A stretch of 58,784 bases of DNA from SLSG01 sp964477035 (GTDB lineage: Bacteria; Bacteroidota; Bacteroidia; Bacteroidales; UBA7960), in NCBI GenBank assembly GCA_964477035.1, contig CAYZCW010000014.1, forward strand, positions 1-58,784. The letters are read 5' to 3'. Position numbers and translations under genes: made by a program. Below the pieces are notes generated by a model, which was not told where the DNA came from, ran no database searches, and saw only the letters and a program-made list of their open reading frames with translations. Below are positions 45,873 through 54,854 of this stretch, piece by piece. How positions within the stretch are numbered: the first letter of the stretch is position 1; every line of letters begins with the position of its first letter.

Positions 45873-46613
45873 TTAGGGCAGCTGCTCCTGAATTTTTCCA
45901 AAACGCCTTTCACGGCGCTGGAAGTCAATCACGGCTTGCAGGAAGTGTTTCCTCCGGAAATCTGGCCAGTAGACGGGGGTGAAGTACAATTCGCTGTAGG
46001 CAATCTGCCAGAGAAGAAAGTTGCTCAGCCTCAATTCTCCGCTGGTGCGGATGAGAAGGTCTGGTTCCGGAATGTGGCTGGTTTGCAGGTGGGCCCCGAA
46101 CAATTCCTGGTCGATGTCCTCGGGACGGAGAAGGCCTTCTTGTACCTTGGTGGCAAGGATTCTTGCCGTATGGGCTATTTCCCAGCGGGAACTGTAACTC
46201 AGGGCAACACACACGTTCAGATGGCTGTTGCCGGCCGTCAGCCGGATGGCCTCATCCAGTTGGGCGCGGCAGGGTGCGGGCAGTTCATCCAGGTTTCCGA
46301 TGGCCAGCAGGCGGACTCCTTTTTCGTTCAGTTCGGGGGTCTCTTCCCGGATGGCTTTGACCAGCAGCTCCATCAGGGTGTCTACCTCCAGAGGGGGCCT
46401 GCACCAGTTTTCTGTGGAAAACGCAAAAAAAGTCAGGTAGGGAATATTGAGTTCCCGTGCGGCCTTCACCGTTTGTCTGACCGCCTCCACCCCGTTTTCG
46501 TGACCGAATATGCGTTCCTTTCCCCTTTGCTTTGCCCAGCGGCCATTCCCGTCCATGATCACAGCCACGTGACGGGGGAGTTTATCCTTGTCTATCCGCT
46601 CCATTAAATCCAT
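45873..46613 (-). CDS. uppS: Isoprenyl transferase (undecaprenyl diphosphate synthase)
   Basis: A 246-residue cis-prenyltransferase producing the C55 carrier lipid for peptidoglycan and O-antigen. The motifs VAVIMDGNGRWAKQRG, FFAFSTENW, and RTSGELRLSNFLLWQIAYSELYF are intact. The ATG at 46613 is used; 46604 is possible. A hairpin (TGCCAC/GTGGCA) lies just upstream at 46629-46647. Confidence 0.96.
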   Translation of the reverse strand: MDLMERIDKDKLPRHVAVIMDGNGRWAKQRGKERIFGHENGVEAVRQTVKAARELNIPYLTFFAFSTENWCRPPLEVDTLMELLVKAIREETPELNEKGVRLLAIGNLDELPAPCRAQLDEAIRLTAGNSHLNVCVALSYSSRWEIAHTARILATKVQEGLLRPEDIDQELFGAHLQTSHIPEPDLLIRTSGELRLSNFLLWQIAYSELYFTPVYWPDFRRKHFLQAVIDFQRRERRFGKIQEQLP

Positions 46614-46703
46614 TGCGCCAATAAATTATGCCACCGGAAAAGTGGCACAAATTTCCTAAAATGTTTCGAGAAATAAAAGCAATGCCCCAAAGTTTAAGAA
46701 TTT

Positions 46704-47474
46704 TTAGTCATAGTAGGGGCAGATGGCCGGGCTTTCGTCGGTGAACTTGAAGGTCAGGATGAATCCTGCAAAAGAATACCAGTCCTTGTTCTTGGGGTTG
46801 CCGCGGTATTTGACATCATCCAGGTAGTCGGTTCCCGTTCTCCGCAGTCCCCATTCCAGTCCCCCGGATATGTACCGTGTAATGTTGAATTTGACCCCCA
46901 TCCCGAACAACAGGCTGTAGGACCAGGGTTGGTAGCCCCCTCCTCCCTGGGCGGCCTCCGGGTGGTCTTCCGCCAGGCGAAGGCTCACCAGCTCCCCGCC
47001 TTGTCCGGGTTCATTCAGGACCGGATCGAAGTAAAATCCGCCCCCTCCGAAAAACACGTAGGTGGTGACCGGGGTGGCGGGGTTGCCCGGCATGTAGGGA
47101 ATGAAATTGATTTCCAGCTGCCCGGATGCCTCCATGATCCGGGACTCAAACCGAAGGTCCCTCAGTGGCTGGTACCGGGTGATGGCGTCATTTCCCTCCA
47201 CTTCCCCGTAAAGGACATTGGCGCGCAGGGAAAGGTGGGAATTGACATTATGGCGGTACAATCCGCCAGCGGCCACCCTGGCCATGGAAAACTGCGTGGC
47301 GGGGTTGAGGTCGCCCATATAGTAGGATCCCCCGAAAAGAAATCCAAACTCATTGCGTTGTCCCGCGGCCGGGTCCGAAACCGACAGAACGGTCAGGATG
47401 AGGAGGGCCGTGCGAAGGATGCTGGCTGCCCGCGATAGTTCTATGATTGGTTGCAGGTGTTGCCGGATGGCCAT
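46704..47474 (-). CDS. PorG-like DUF6089 outer-membrane protein
   Basis: A 256-residue predicted beta-barrel with a signal sequence (TALLILTVLSVSDPAAG) and the family start NEFGFLFGGSYYMGDLNP, strands alternating through VTTYVFFGGGGFYFDP and LLFGMGVKFNITRYISGGLEWGLRRT, and the characteristic CPYYD end. DUF6089 proteins include PorG of the type IX secretion system, and the order porG-uppS-bamA-skp is also that of Porphyromonas gingivalis. Whether this cell has a complete T9SS cannot be judged from the window. Confidence 0.82.
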   Translation of the reverse strand: MAIRQHLQPIIELSRAASILRTALLILTVLSVSDPAAGQRNEFGFLFGGSYYMGDLNPATQFSMARVAAGGLYRHNVNSHLSLRANVLYGEVEGNDAITRYQPLRDLRFESRIMEASGQLEINFIPYMPGNPATPVTTYVFFGGGGFYFDPVLNEPGQGGELVSLRLAEDHPEAAQGGGGYQPWSYSLLFGMGVKFNITRYISGGLEWGLRRTGTDYLDDVKYRGNPKNKDWYSFAGFILTFKFTDESPAICPYYD

Positions 47475-47531
47475 GAGCGGTTGCCGTTATGGTACGATTG
47501 CTTAAGGATAACGCCGTGCGAAGCCTTTTAT

Positions 47532-47555
47532 TTTTGCCCGGCTTTGCCGGCAAAA
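47532..47555. repeat. Hairpin between nadK and the PorG-like gene
   Basis: TTTTGCC-C-GGC at 47532-47542 pairs with GCCGGCAAAA at 47546-47555 around TTT, with one bulged base. It lacks a T-run in the direction of transcription. Confidence 0.5.
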
Positions 47556-47558
47556 TTA
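47551..47558 (-). promoter_or_regulatory. Candidate promoter for the PorG-like gene
   Basis: On the minus strand it reads TAATTTTG, with TTG 19 bp upstream (47578-47580), the best-spaced -33/-7 pair in the window. It overlaps the nadK stop codon. Confidence 0.55.
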
Positions 47559-48437
47559 ATTTCTTTTGTCCAGTCCCCAAGCCAATTTGTTGCGGATGGT
47601 CTTAAAAAAGTCCTTCTGGCCGATGCAAACCAGGTTGATGACAAACCCGGCCCTTTGAATGACGAGCTCCACAGAGGTGGACAGCGGCCGGGAACGGGAG
47701 TCGAGCAACACCAGGTAGTCCTGCGTCCTGCCAGAAATCTTCAGTTTGATGGTGGCATTGTCGGGAATGACGATCGGCCGCACCGTGAGGTTGTGGGTGG
47801 CGATCGGGGTGATCACAAAGTTGCCGGCCTCCGGGGCAATGATGGGTCCGCCGCAACTAAGCGAATAGCCTGTGGACCCCGTGGGGGTGGCCACGATGAG
47901 GCCGTCGGCCCAGTATGTATTCAGGAAACGGTCGTCCACGTATGCGCTGATGGTGATCATCGTGGAGTTGTCCCTCTTCAGGACCGTGAGCTCATTGAGG
48001 GCGTAATTGACGCTGCCGAACAGGCCAGCCGGTGCCTGCAGGCTGATCAGGGAGCGGGGCTCGAGTCCGAACCCGCCGTCCAGCAAGGCCCTGGCGGCCT
48101 GGGCAATTTCATCCGTCGAAACGGCGGACAGGAAACCCAGGCGGCCGGTATTCACCCCCAGCACGGGAATGCCCGAATCCTGCAGCAGGGTGATCGTGTC
48201 CAGCAGGGTGCCGTCCCCTCCGATGCTGATCAGGCAGAACGTGTCCCTGTGTAGCTCCTCTGCCCGGCTGAAGGTGCGAACCCTTGCATGGAAAGCTGCG
48301 TCCCCCTCGGGAATGGTGCGAAAAAAAGGCTCGTATACCTGAAAATCAGTCACCCGGGTTTCCAGGATCCGGACCAGCTCCCGGAAAGACTCCAGGAAGT
48401 CCGGGGTGACCTCACGGCCAAACAAGGCGATGCGCAT
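47556..48437 (-). CDS. nadK: NAD kinase
   Basis: A 293-residue ATP-NAD kinase that makes NADP. The catalytic GGDGTLLDTI and NTGRLGFLS motifs are at about residues 75 and 95, and the NE/D motif and TPTGSTGYSLSCGGPII are present. No fusion. It starts upstream of the envelope cluster and about 60 bp after rodA on the same strand. Confidence 0.96.
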   Translation of the reverse strand: MRIALFGREVTPDFLESFRELVRILETRVTDFQVYEPFFRTIPEGDAAFHARVRTFSRAEELHRDTFCLISIGGDGTLLDTITLLQDSGIPVLGVNTGRLGFLSAVSTDEIAQAARALLDGGFGLEPRSLISLQAPAGLFGSVNYALNELTVLKRDNSTMITISAYVDDRFLNTYWADGLIVATPTGSTGYSLSCGGPIIAPEAGNFVITPIATHNLTVRPIVIPDNATIKLKISGRTQDYLVLLDSRSRPLSTSVELVIQRAGFVINLVCIGQKDFFKTIRNKLAWGLDKRN

Positions 48438-48497
48438 GGTCTTTTTTTTCGAAAGTAAGGAATCTTTTTTATCCGCCGGACGTTCTGTTCAGGAAAA

Positions 48498-49760
48498 TCA
48501 AAGCAGGTCGAGCCGCCGGGAGTCCAGTTTGATGAAAGTGAACAGCATGATGGTGAAACCCCAAAGGGAAGATCCCCCATAACTGAAAAAGGGGAGGGGG
48601 ATGCCGATGACGGGGACCAGTCCAATGGTCATGCCGATGTTGACGGCCACATGGAAAAACAGGATGGAAACCAGCCCGTAACCAAACAGGCGGCTGAACA
48701 GGGAACGCTGCCGTTCGGCCATGCCAATGAGCCGGAAGAGCAGCCACAGGAACAAGGTGATGATGACGGTGCTTCCTGCGAAACCCCATTCCTCCCCGAT
48801 GGTGCAAAAAATGAAATCGGTCCCCTGCTCCGGCACGAAGTTGTACTTTGTCTGGGTGCCCTGAAGGTAGCCTTTCCCCCAGACCCCCCCCGACCCGATG
48901 GCGATTTTTGACTGGTGGAGGTTGTAGCCGGCCCCGCGCAGGTCGGCCTCCTCATCGATGAGGACTTCGATGCGGAGCCGCTGGTGGGGCTGCAGCAGGT
49001 TTTCGAAGGCATAATCGACCGTGTAGACATAGGCGGACAGGATCACGAACAGGCCGATCAGCTGGGTCAGCTCGTGCCGCTTCCTGCGCAGGATGAAGGC
49101 CCCTGCCAGGGTGATTGCCGCCAGGATGCCGATGAGGATGAACTCGTTGACCAGCAGGGTCAGCACGAACAGGAAAATGGCCGTGGCCCCGGTGACCAGC
49201 AGGGGGGTGCCCACATAACCGGCACGGTACAAAACCAGCACCAGGGCGCCAAACACCAGGGCGGTCCCCATATCGTTCTGCATCAGAACCAGCACCACGG
49301 GCAGCCCGATAAGGGCAAAGGCCCGCAGGCGCGTCTTCCAGCCGGGAGATTTGGTCTTCAGGTCCCCGATGTAACGGGCCAGGGCCAGCACGGTGGCGTA
49401 TTTGGCAAACTCTGCGGGCTGGATGGCAAAGCCCCCGATGCGGAACCAGGACTTGCTGGCGTTGATCTCGGTGCCGAACAGCAGGACCCCGACCAGCATC
49501 ACCATCATCAGGCCGTAGATTGCATAGGCAAAAGTCGGATAAAATTTTACATCGATCAGCAACACCATGGCTGCCAGCACCAGTGCGGTGATGATCCACA
49601 GCAGCTGCTTGCCGTAGCTCTGGCTGATGTCGAAGATGTTGCGGTGGGATTCGGTGATCTCCGCGGCAAAGATGTTGAACCATCCCATGAATACCATCAG
49701 CAGGTACAGGACAAGCACGGTCTTGTCCATGTTTTTCAGGAAGCCGGTGGTGTTGCTCAT
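48498..49760 (-). CDS. rodA: Rod-shape peptidoglycan polymerase RodA
   Basis: A 420-residue SEDS protein with about ten helices. Family motifs: QPAEFAKYATVLALARYI, LIGLPVVLVLMQNDMGTALVF (essential aspartate) and the C-terminal GSGGVWGKGYLQGTQTKYNFVPEQGTDFIFC followed by GLVPVIGIPLPFFSYGGSS. It polymerises lipid II with the cognate transpeptidase PBP2, encoded 23 bp upstream. Confidence 0.95.
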   Translation of the reverse strand: MSNTTGFLKNMDKTVLVLYLLMVFMGWFNIFAAEITESHRNIFDISQSYGKQLLWIITALVLAAMVLLIDVKFYPTFAYAIYGLMMVMLVGVLLFGTEINASKSWFRIGGFAIQPAEFAKYATVLALARYIGDLKTKSPGWKTRLRAFALIGLPVVLVLMQNDMGTALVFGALVLVLYRAGYVGTPLLVTGATAIFLFVLTLLVNEFILIGILAAITLAGAFILRRKRHELTQLIGLFVILSAYVYTVDYAFENLLQPHQRLRIEVLIDEEADLRGAGYNLHQSKIAIGSGGVWGKGYLQGTQTKYNFVPEQGTDFIFCTIGEEWGFAGSTVIITLFLWLLFRLIGMAERQRSLFSRLFGYGLVSILFFHVAVNIGMTIGLVPVIGIPLPFFSYGGSSLWGFTIMLFTFIKLDSRRLDLL

Positions 49761-49783
49761 GGCCGTTGTCCGTTTGTCTTGTG

Positions 49784-51604
49784 TCAGAATGAAGCGTCCA
49801 GGATCCGTTGTTCAAACCAGACCCTGTCTGTGGATCCCCTGAGGTATTGTTCGATCATGAGGCTGGCGATGGGGGCGGCCCAGGTCGACCCGTAGCCGGC
49901 GTTCTCGACGATCACCGAGATGGCGATCTTCGGATCGTCTACCGGGGCGAAGGCCACGAACACGCTGTGGTTCTCCCCATGGGGATTTTGCACGGTCCCT
50001 GTCTTGCCGCCCATGTCGATGCCCTGGATTCGTGAAAAAGCCCCGGTTCCCTCCCGGACCACCAGGCTCATGGCTTCGGCCATGGCTTCGAAATGGCGGG
50101 GGTCGATGCTGGTGTCGTGGCGCCTGGGGGTGAATGTCATGGTGGTGTCCCTGTCCTGGACCGAGCGTACCATATGGGGGGTGAAGAAGTGGCCCCGGTT
50201 GGCCACGGTGGCGGCCAGGTTGGCCAGCTGGATCGGGGTGGTGCCCAGCTCTCCCTGCCCGATGGCCAGGCTGATCACGGTGAGTGAACGCCATCCGCGG
50301 CTGCCGTAAATCCTGTCGTAATAGTCGGGCGACACCACCAGCCCGCTCAGCTCAAATGGCAGGTCGCTGCCGAACACCTGGCCCAGACCGAAGCTCCTGA
50401 CATGGCTGCGCCAGTTGGCCAGCCCGTTTTGTATGCTGCCAAATTCCGGCTTGTCGATCGTTTGGCGGAAGGTGATGCAGGAGAAGGTGTTGCAGCTGTA
50501 CTGAATGCTCGTCAGCACATTGACCGGACCCGGATGCTGCCTGCAGCGCACCGTGATGCCCCCGCTGTAGTAGGCCCCCGGACAGGAGTGGCTGGTGTTC
50601 AGGTTGATGATCCCTTCCTGCAGGGCGATCAGGGTGTTGATGATCTTGAAGACCGATCCCGGAGGGTATTGGGCCTGCAGGGCCCTGTTGAACAGGGGCT
50701 TTTCCGGGTCTGCCTGCAACAGGCGGTAGTTGGCATTGCGGACCCTGCCCACCAGCAGGTTGGGGTCATAAGCCGGCGAAGACACCAGGGCGAGGATTTC
50801 CCCGGTGGAAGGTTCGATGGCCACGATGCTGCCCCTCTTGTGTTGCATCAGCTGCTCCCCGTAGGCCTGCAAGGGGCCGTCGAGGGTGGTGACAAGGTCC
50901 ATGCCGGGGACCGACAGGGTGTCATACCGGCCCTGCAGGTAGGGCCCGGTATCCCGGTTGAGCACATCGACCATGCGGATGCGCAGGCCTTTCTGACCGC
51001 GCAGGATTTCTTCGTAAGACTGTTCCAGTCCGCTGATCCCAATGTAGTCTCCTGCCCGGTAATAGGGGTCGGATGCGACCGTTTGGGGTCCCACCTCCCC
51101 CACGTAGCCAAAGGTATGGGCGGCAACAGGCAGGGTGTATTTTCTCAGGGTGCGGGGCTGGACAAAAAAACCGTGGTAGCGGAACAGTTTCTCCTGGAAG
51201 CCTGCGTAGGTGGTCTTGGATATCTGCCGTTCGAACACCGAGGCACGGAAGGGAGAGTGCCGGCGGGCAGCGTCCAGCCTCGTCCCGAAGCCTTCCCTGT
51301 CGATGCCGAGCAGGGCGCAGAACTCCGTGGTGTCGATGCCCCTTACCTGGTGGGGGATGACCATCAGGTCATAGTGCGCCTCGTTGTAAACCAGCAATTC
51401 CCCATGGCGGTCATATATCAGACCCCTGGCGGGGTAGTCCGTGATGTAGCGAAGCACATTGTTGGAGGCGGAAAGCTTGTAGGTGTGGTCTACGACCTGG
51501 ATGAAGAACAGCCGCAGCACGAATACCAGCCCCGTAAAAAGGATGATCCCCAGGATGACGTTTTTTCTTTTTCCGTAATAATTCGTGGGGGTCGGAGTCA
51601 GCAT
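49784..51604 (-). CDS. mrdA: Penicillin-binding protein 2
   Basis: A 606-residue class B transpeptidase with one N-terminal membrane helix. Active-site motifs are SVFK (in QYPPGSVFKIIN), SCN (in YSCNTF) and KTG (in GGKTGTVQNP). It cross-links the peptidoglycan made by RodA in cell elongation. mreB, mreC and mreD, often just upstream, are absent; the neighbour is divergent. Confidence 0.96.
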   Translation of the reverse strand: MLTPTPTNYYGKRKNVILGIILFTGLVFVLRLFFIQVVDHTYKLSASNNVLRYITDYPARGLIYDRHGELLVYNEAHYDLMVIPHQVRGIDTTEFCALLGIDREGFGTRLDAARRHSPFRASVFERQISKTTYAGFQEKLFRYHGFFVQPRTLRKYTLPVAAHTFGYVGEVGPQTVASDPYYRAGDYIGISGLEQSYEEILRGQKGLRIRMVDVLNRDTGPYLQGRYDTLSVPGMDLVTTLDGPLQAYGEQLMQHKRGSIVAIEPSTGEILALVSSPAYDPNLLVGRVRNANYRLLQADPEKPLFNRALQAQYPPGSVFKIINTLIALQEGIINLNTSHSCPGAYYSGGITVRCRQHPGPVNVLTSIQYSCNTFSCITFRQTIDKPEFGSIQNGLANWRSHVRSFGLGQVFGSDLPFELSGLVVSPDYYDRIYGSRGWRSLTVISLAIGQGELGTTPIQLANLAATVANRGHFFTPHMVRSVQDRDTTMTFTPRRHDTSIDPRHFEAMAEAMSLVVREGTGAFSRIQGIDMGGKTGTVQNPHGENHSVFVAFAPVDDPKIAISVIVENAGYGSTWAAPIASLMIEQYLRGSTDRVWFEQRILDASF

Positions 51605-51647
51605 GGATCGGGCATGAACGGGATGGGGAAAGGGAATTTTCTTCAGA

Positions 51648-51655
51648 CAAAAATA
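51648..51655 (-). promoter_or_regulatory. Candidate TAnnTTTG promoter box for mrdA-rodA
   Basis: On the minus strand it reads TATTTTTG, 44 bp before the mrdA ATG. A TTTG lies only 11 bp further upstream. On the plus strand, TAACTTAG at 51676-51683 (one mismatch) may serve the divergent dehydrogenase-gatED operon. Confidence 0.5.
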
Positions 51656-51721
51656 AGGATATTCGCCAAATTTAATAACTTAGCCGGCAGTGAATTTTCC
51701 AGACCCAATCCCATACAATCC

Positions 51722-52855
51722 ATGGCAAAAATAATTGTTCTGGGTGCCGGCATGGTCGGCAAGGCCATCGCCATAGACCTTTCGCGTGCCCATCAAGTGA
51801 CCGCTGCGGACATCGACCAGGAATCCCTGGCATACCTGTCCGACAATTACCCCATTGAAACCATCGGCATCAACCTCATGGAAGAGGACCGCATCGCCGA
51901 GCTGGTCAGGCATTTCGACCTGGTGGTGTCGGCCGTGCCGGGATTCATGGGGTACGACACCCTGAAAACCGTCATACTGGCCGGTAAGAATATTGTGGAC
52001 ATCTCTTTCATGCCGGAGGATTTCATGGGGCTCAACACCCTGGCGGCGCAGAAGGGGGTGACGGCCATCACCGATTGCGGGGTGGCCCCTGGTATGCCCA
52101 ATTTGATCGTGGGCTACCACAACGAGTTCATGGAGATCGACAACTTCGAGTATGTGGTGGGGGGGCTTCCCAAGGTGAAGGTGTATCCTTTTTATTACAG
52201 GGCCCCCTTTTCCCCGGTGGACGTGATCGAGGAGTACACCCGTCCGGCCCGCTATGTGGAGAAAGGCAAATCGATGATCAAGCCGGCCATGAGCGAGCCG
52301 GAACTGCTGTTCTTTGAAGGCGTGGGCACCCTGGAGGCTTTTTGTACGGACGGCCTGCGCTCCCTGCTCACCAACATGGACCACATCCCGAACATGAAGG
52401 AAAAGACCCTGCGTTATCCCGGCCACATCCAGCTGATCCAGGCGCTGAAAACCGCCGGTTTTTTTGAGAAGGAGCCCATCACCATCCACAACACCCCGGT
52501 CAGGCCCATCGATTTCACCAGCGGGGTGCTCATCCGCGACTGGAAGCTGGGCCCGGATGAGCCGGAGTTTACCGTGATGCGCATCGAGCTGTCCGGCAGG
52601 CAGGACGGGGTTGATAAGGCTGTCGTGTACGAATTGTACGACGAATACGACCAGGAGACCCGGCTTTCGTCCATGGCCCGGACCACCGGGTTCACTGCCA
52701 CGGCCAACGCGGAGCTGGTGCTGCAGAACAAATTCGCCGGCAAGGGGGTGTTCCCCCTGGAACTGGTTGGCATGGACGGGGAATGCTTTCAGTTTGTAAT
52801 GGACTACCTCCGCCGGAGGAAGGTGAACTACCGCTGCCATGAAAGAACGCTTTGA
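51722..52855 (+). CDS. Saccharopine dehydrogenase-like NAD(P)-dependent oxidoreductase
   Basis: A 377-residue protein with N-terminal Rossmann domain (IIVLGAGMVGKAIAIDLS) and the saccharopine-dehydrogenase C-terminal domain (ITDCGVAPGMPNLIVGYH, FYYRAPFSPVDVIEEYTRPARYV). Bacterial members have varied or unknown amino-acid-linked substrates. The ATG at 51722 is chosen by the Rossmann start; the frame upstream runs antisense through mrdA. Its last 17 bases overlap the start of gatE, so translation of the two is probably coupled. No lysine-degradation genes are nearby. Confidence 0.85.
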   Translation: MAKIIVLGAGMVGKAIAIDLSRAHQVTAADIDQESLAYLSDNYPIETIGINLMEEDRIAELVRHFDLVVSAVPGFMGYDTLKTVILAGKNIVDISFMPEDFMGLNTLAAQKGVTAITDCGVAPGMPNLIVGYHNEFMEIDNFEYVVGGLPKVKVYPFYYRAPFSPVDVIEEYTRPARYVEKGKSMIKPAMSEPELLFFEGVGTLEAFCTDGLRSLLTNMDHIPNMKEKTLRYPGHIQLIQALKTAGFFEKEPITIHNTPVRPIDFTSGVLIRDWKLGPDEPEFTVMRIELSGRQDGVDKAVVYELYDEYDQETRLSSMARTTGFTATANAELVLQNKFAGKGVFPLELVGMDGECFQFVMDYLRRRKVNYRCHERTL

Positions 52856-54806
52856 CCCCCGGCAAAACTGCCGCGATTCCCGCAAAGCCATAGGGTATGT
52901 CGGACGCAGGGAGGCCACCCAGGCCGACTACGACCGGATCGGGTTCCTCTCGGGCCTGGAAGTGCACCAGCAGCTGGATACGAAAGAGAAGCTGTTTTGC
53001 CGCTGCCCTTGTGGTATTTACCAGGACGACGACGATTATGATGCGGAAGTGATCCGGCACATGCGCCCCACCCTGAGTGAGCTGGGCGAATACGACGGCA
53101 CCGCCCTGATGGAGTTCAAGACGCGCAAGGACATTGTTTACCGCCTGAAGAACCAGTCGACCTGCACCTATGAGGTGGATGACACCCCCCCGTTCCCGGT
53201 GAACCGGGAGGCCTTGGATATTGCCATACAGATCTCCCTGCTGAAGAAGCTGAACATCGTGGGCGAGGTGCACATCACCCGCAAGCAGTACCTGGACGGG
53301 AGCATCCCGACCGGTTTTCAGCGCACAGCCATCATCGGGGTGGAAGGCGAGATCGGGCTCCGGAACAAGAAGGTGCGCCTGATCCAGCTAAGCCTGGAGG
53401 AGGACTCCTGCCGGGAGGTGTCGGATACAGGCCATACCCGGGTATTCAAGACCGACCGCCTGGGCATGCCCCTGATCGAGACCGTGACCTATCCCGATAT
53501 GGTGAATCCCGACGAAGTGGCCGAGGCCTGCCAGGTGATCCGTTTTCTGAACCGCAGCAGCGGCAGGGTCCGCACCGGCATGGGTGCCGCCCGCCAGGAT
53601 GTGAATGTCAGCTGCCGGGGGGGTACGCGGGTGGAGATCAAAGGGGTGTCGCATATCAGGTGGATCCCGGAGCTGACCCACAACGAGGCGTTTCGTCAAT
53701 GGGCTTTGTTGCACATCCGGGATTTGCTGAACAAAAAAATCAGGCAGACGGCCGGCTGGGAAATGAAACCGGTTCGGCTGGGACCTTCAGACACACCCTT
53801 TCGTTCGAGGGCCATCAGGGGATTGTCCGGCCAGGGTGTCGAGCTGTGGGCAGTCAGCCTTCCCGGTTTTGCCGGCATCCTGTCCCACTTCACCCAGCCC
53901 GGAAAGATCTTCGCCGACGAGATCAGCGAGCGCCTCAAGGTGATCGCCTGCCTGGAGCGGCCCAATATGACCCATTCGGAGGCCCTGCGCCCCCTGGAAA
54001 GGGAGGATGTATGGCAGGCCTTGCGAAAGCGGGCCGGGGGCAAGGCAGGTGATGGGATGCTCCTCTTCTGGGGGCCTCCGGAAGACATCCCCACGGCCCT
54101 GGAGACCATAGAGGAACGTTGCCGCATGGCCTTTGAAGGCGTTCCCAATGAGACCCGCAAGTCCTTTCCCGACGGCACCACCGTGTTCGAGCGGGTGCTG
54201 CCCGGGGCCGACCGCATGTATCCCGACACGGATTCTCCCCCCATCCCGCTGCGGGACGAGGACATCCACCGCCTCGGGAAAGACCTGCCGCTGACGGCCA
54301 TGGAATCGTATATGCTCATGCAAAAGTGGGGCATTCCGGAGGACACCTATACTTACATCCTGAAGAAGAACCTCTTTCCCCTGATCCGGGAGATGGTGGA
54401 AGAGCTGGAGGAGGACCCGGTATTTGCCGGAACCCTTTTCGGACACCGCCTGAAGCACGTGGAGGGGCAACTGGGATCATCCCCCGGATTCAAATACAGG
54501 CAGGTGGTTCACCTGCTGAAGCAGTTAAAGGAACGGGGCCTTCGCAGGGACCTGATCCTGCCCATGCTGCCCGTGGTCTACCGCCATCCCCGGATGGATT
54601 TCGACTCTTTACTCACCAGCATCGGCTACCGGGACATGACCGTGAAAGAGGTGTTGTCGAACCTTGATTTTTTGAAGCAAAAGTATGCCAGCATCCGGCA
54701 TTCCTCCCGGGAGGGGGCCATGGCCGACTGGCTGATGGGGCAGCTGCGGCCGGACGCCCTGGGCAATATGGACCTGGGCGCCCTGCGCCAGCAGCTCGGC
54801 CGCTGA
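52839..54806 (+). CDS. gatE: Glu-tRNA(Gln) amidotransferase subunit E (archaeal-type GatE)
   Basis: A 655-residue GatB/E-family protein. Residues about 33-300 form the kinase-like cradle (FLSGLEVHQQLDTKEKLFC, DDTPPFPVNREALDIA, YLDGSIPTGFQRTAI, TGMGAARQDVNVSC, RVEIKGVSHI). A GAD domain of about residues 325-460 (LPGFAGILSH, VFERVLPGADRMYPDTDSPPI) follows. GAD separates GatE from bacterial GatB. The helical and YqeY-like tail completes the protein. With GatD it would convert Glu-tRNA(Gln) to Gln-tRNA(Gln) using glutamine or asparagine ammonia and ATP. N-terminal extension of about 30 residues. It overlaps the upstream gene by 17 bp; gatD begins 48 bp downstream. Confidence 0.93.
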   Translation: MKERFDPRQNCRDSRKAIGYVGRREATQADYDRIGFLSGLEVHQQLDTKEKLFCRCPCGIYQDDDDYDAEVIRHMRPTLSELGEYDGTALMEFKTRKDIVYRLKNQSTCTYEVDDTPPFPVNREALDIAIQISLLKKLNIVGEVHITRKQYLDGSIPTGFQRTAIIGVEGEIGLRNKKVRLIQLSLEEDSCREVSDTGHTRVFKTDRLGMPLIETVTYPDMVNPDEVAEACQVIRFLNRSSGRVRTGMGAARQDVNVSCRGGTRVEIKGVSHIRWIPELTHNEAFRQWALLHIRDLLNKKIRQTAGWEMKPVRLGPSDTPFRSRAIRGLSGQGVELWAVSLPGFAGILSHFTQPGKIFADEISERLKVIACLERPNMTHSEALRPLEREDVWQALRKRAGGKAGDGMLLFWGPPEDIPTALETIEERCRMAFEGVPNETRKSFPDGTTVFERVLPGADRMYPDTDSPPIPLRDEDIHRLGKDLPLTAMESYMLMQKWGIPEDTYTYILKKNLFPLIREMVEELEEDPVFAGTLFGHRLKHVEGQLGSSPGFKYRQVVHLLKQLKERGLRRDLILPMLPVVYRHPRMDFDSLLTSIGYRDMTVKEVLSNLDFLKQKYASIRHSSREGAMADWLMGQLRPDALGNMDLGALRQQLGR

Positions 54807-54854
54807 AGGCTGCGTGCCTGTCCGACGAAACCAGATTAAACAACCCAACAGCGC

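Noticed and set aside
50402..51721. Long in-frame extension upstream of the saccharopine-dehydrogenase-like gene
   Set aside because: It runs antisense through mrdA and has no domain; the Rossmann fold starts at 51722.
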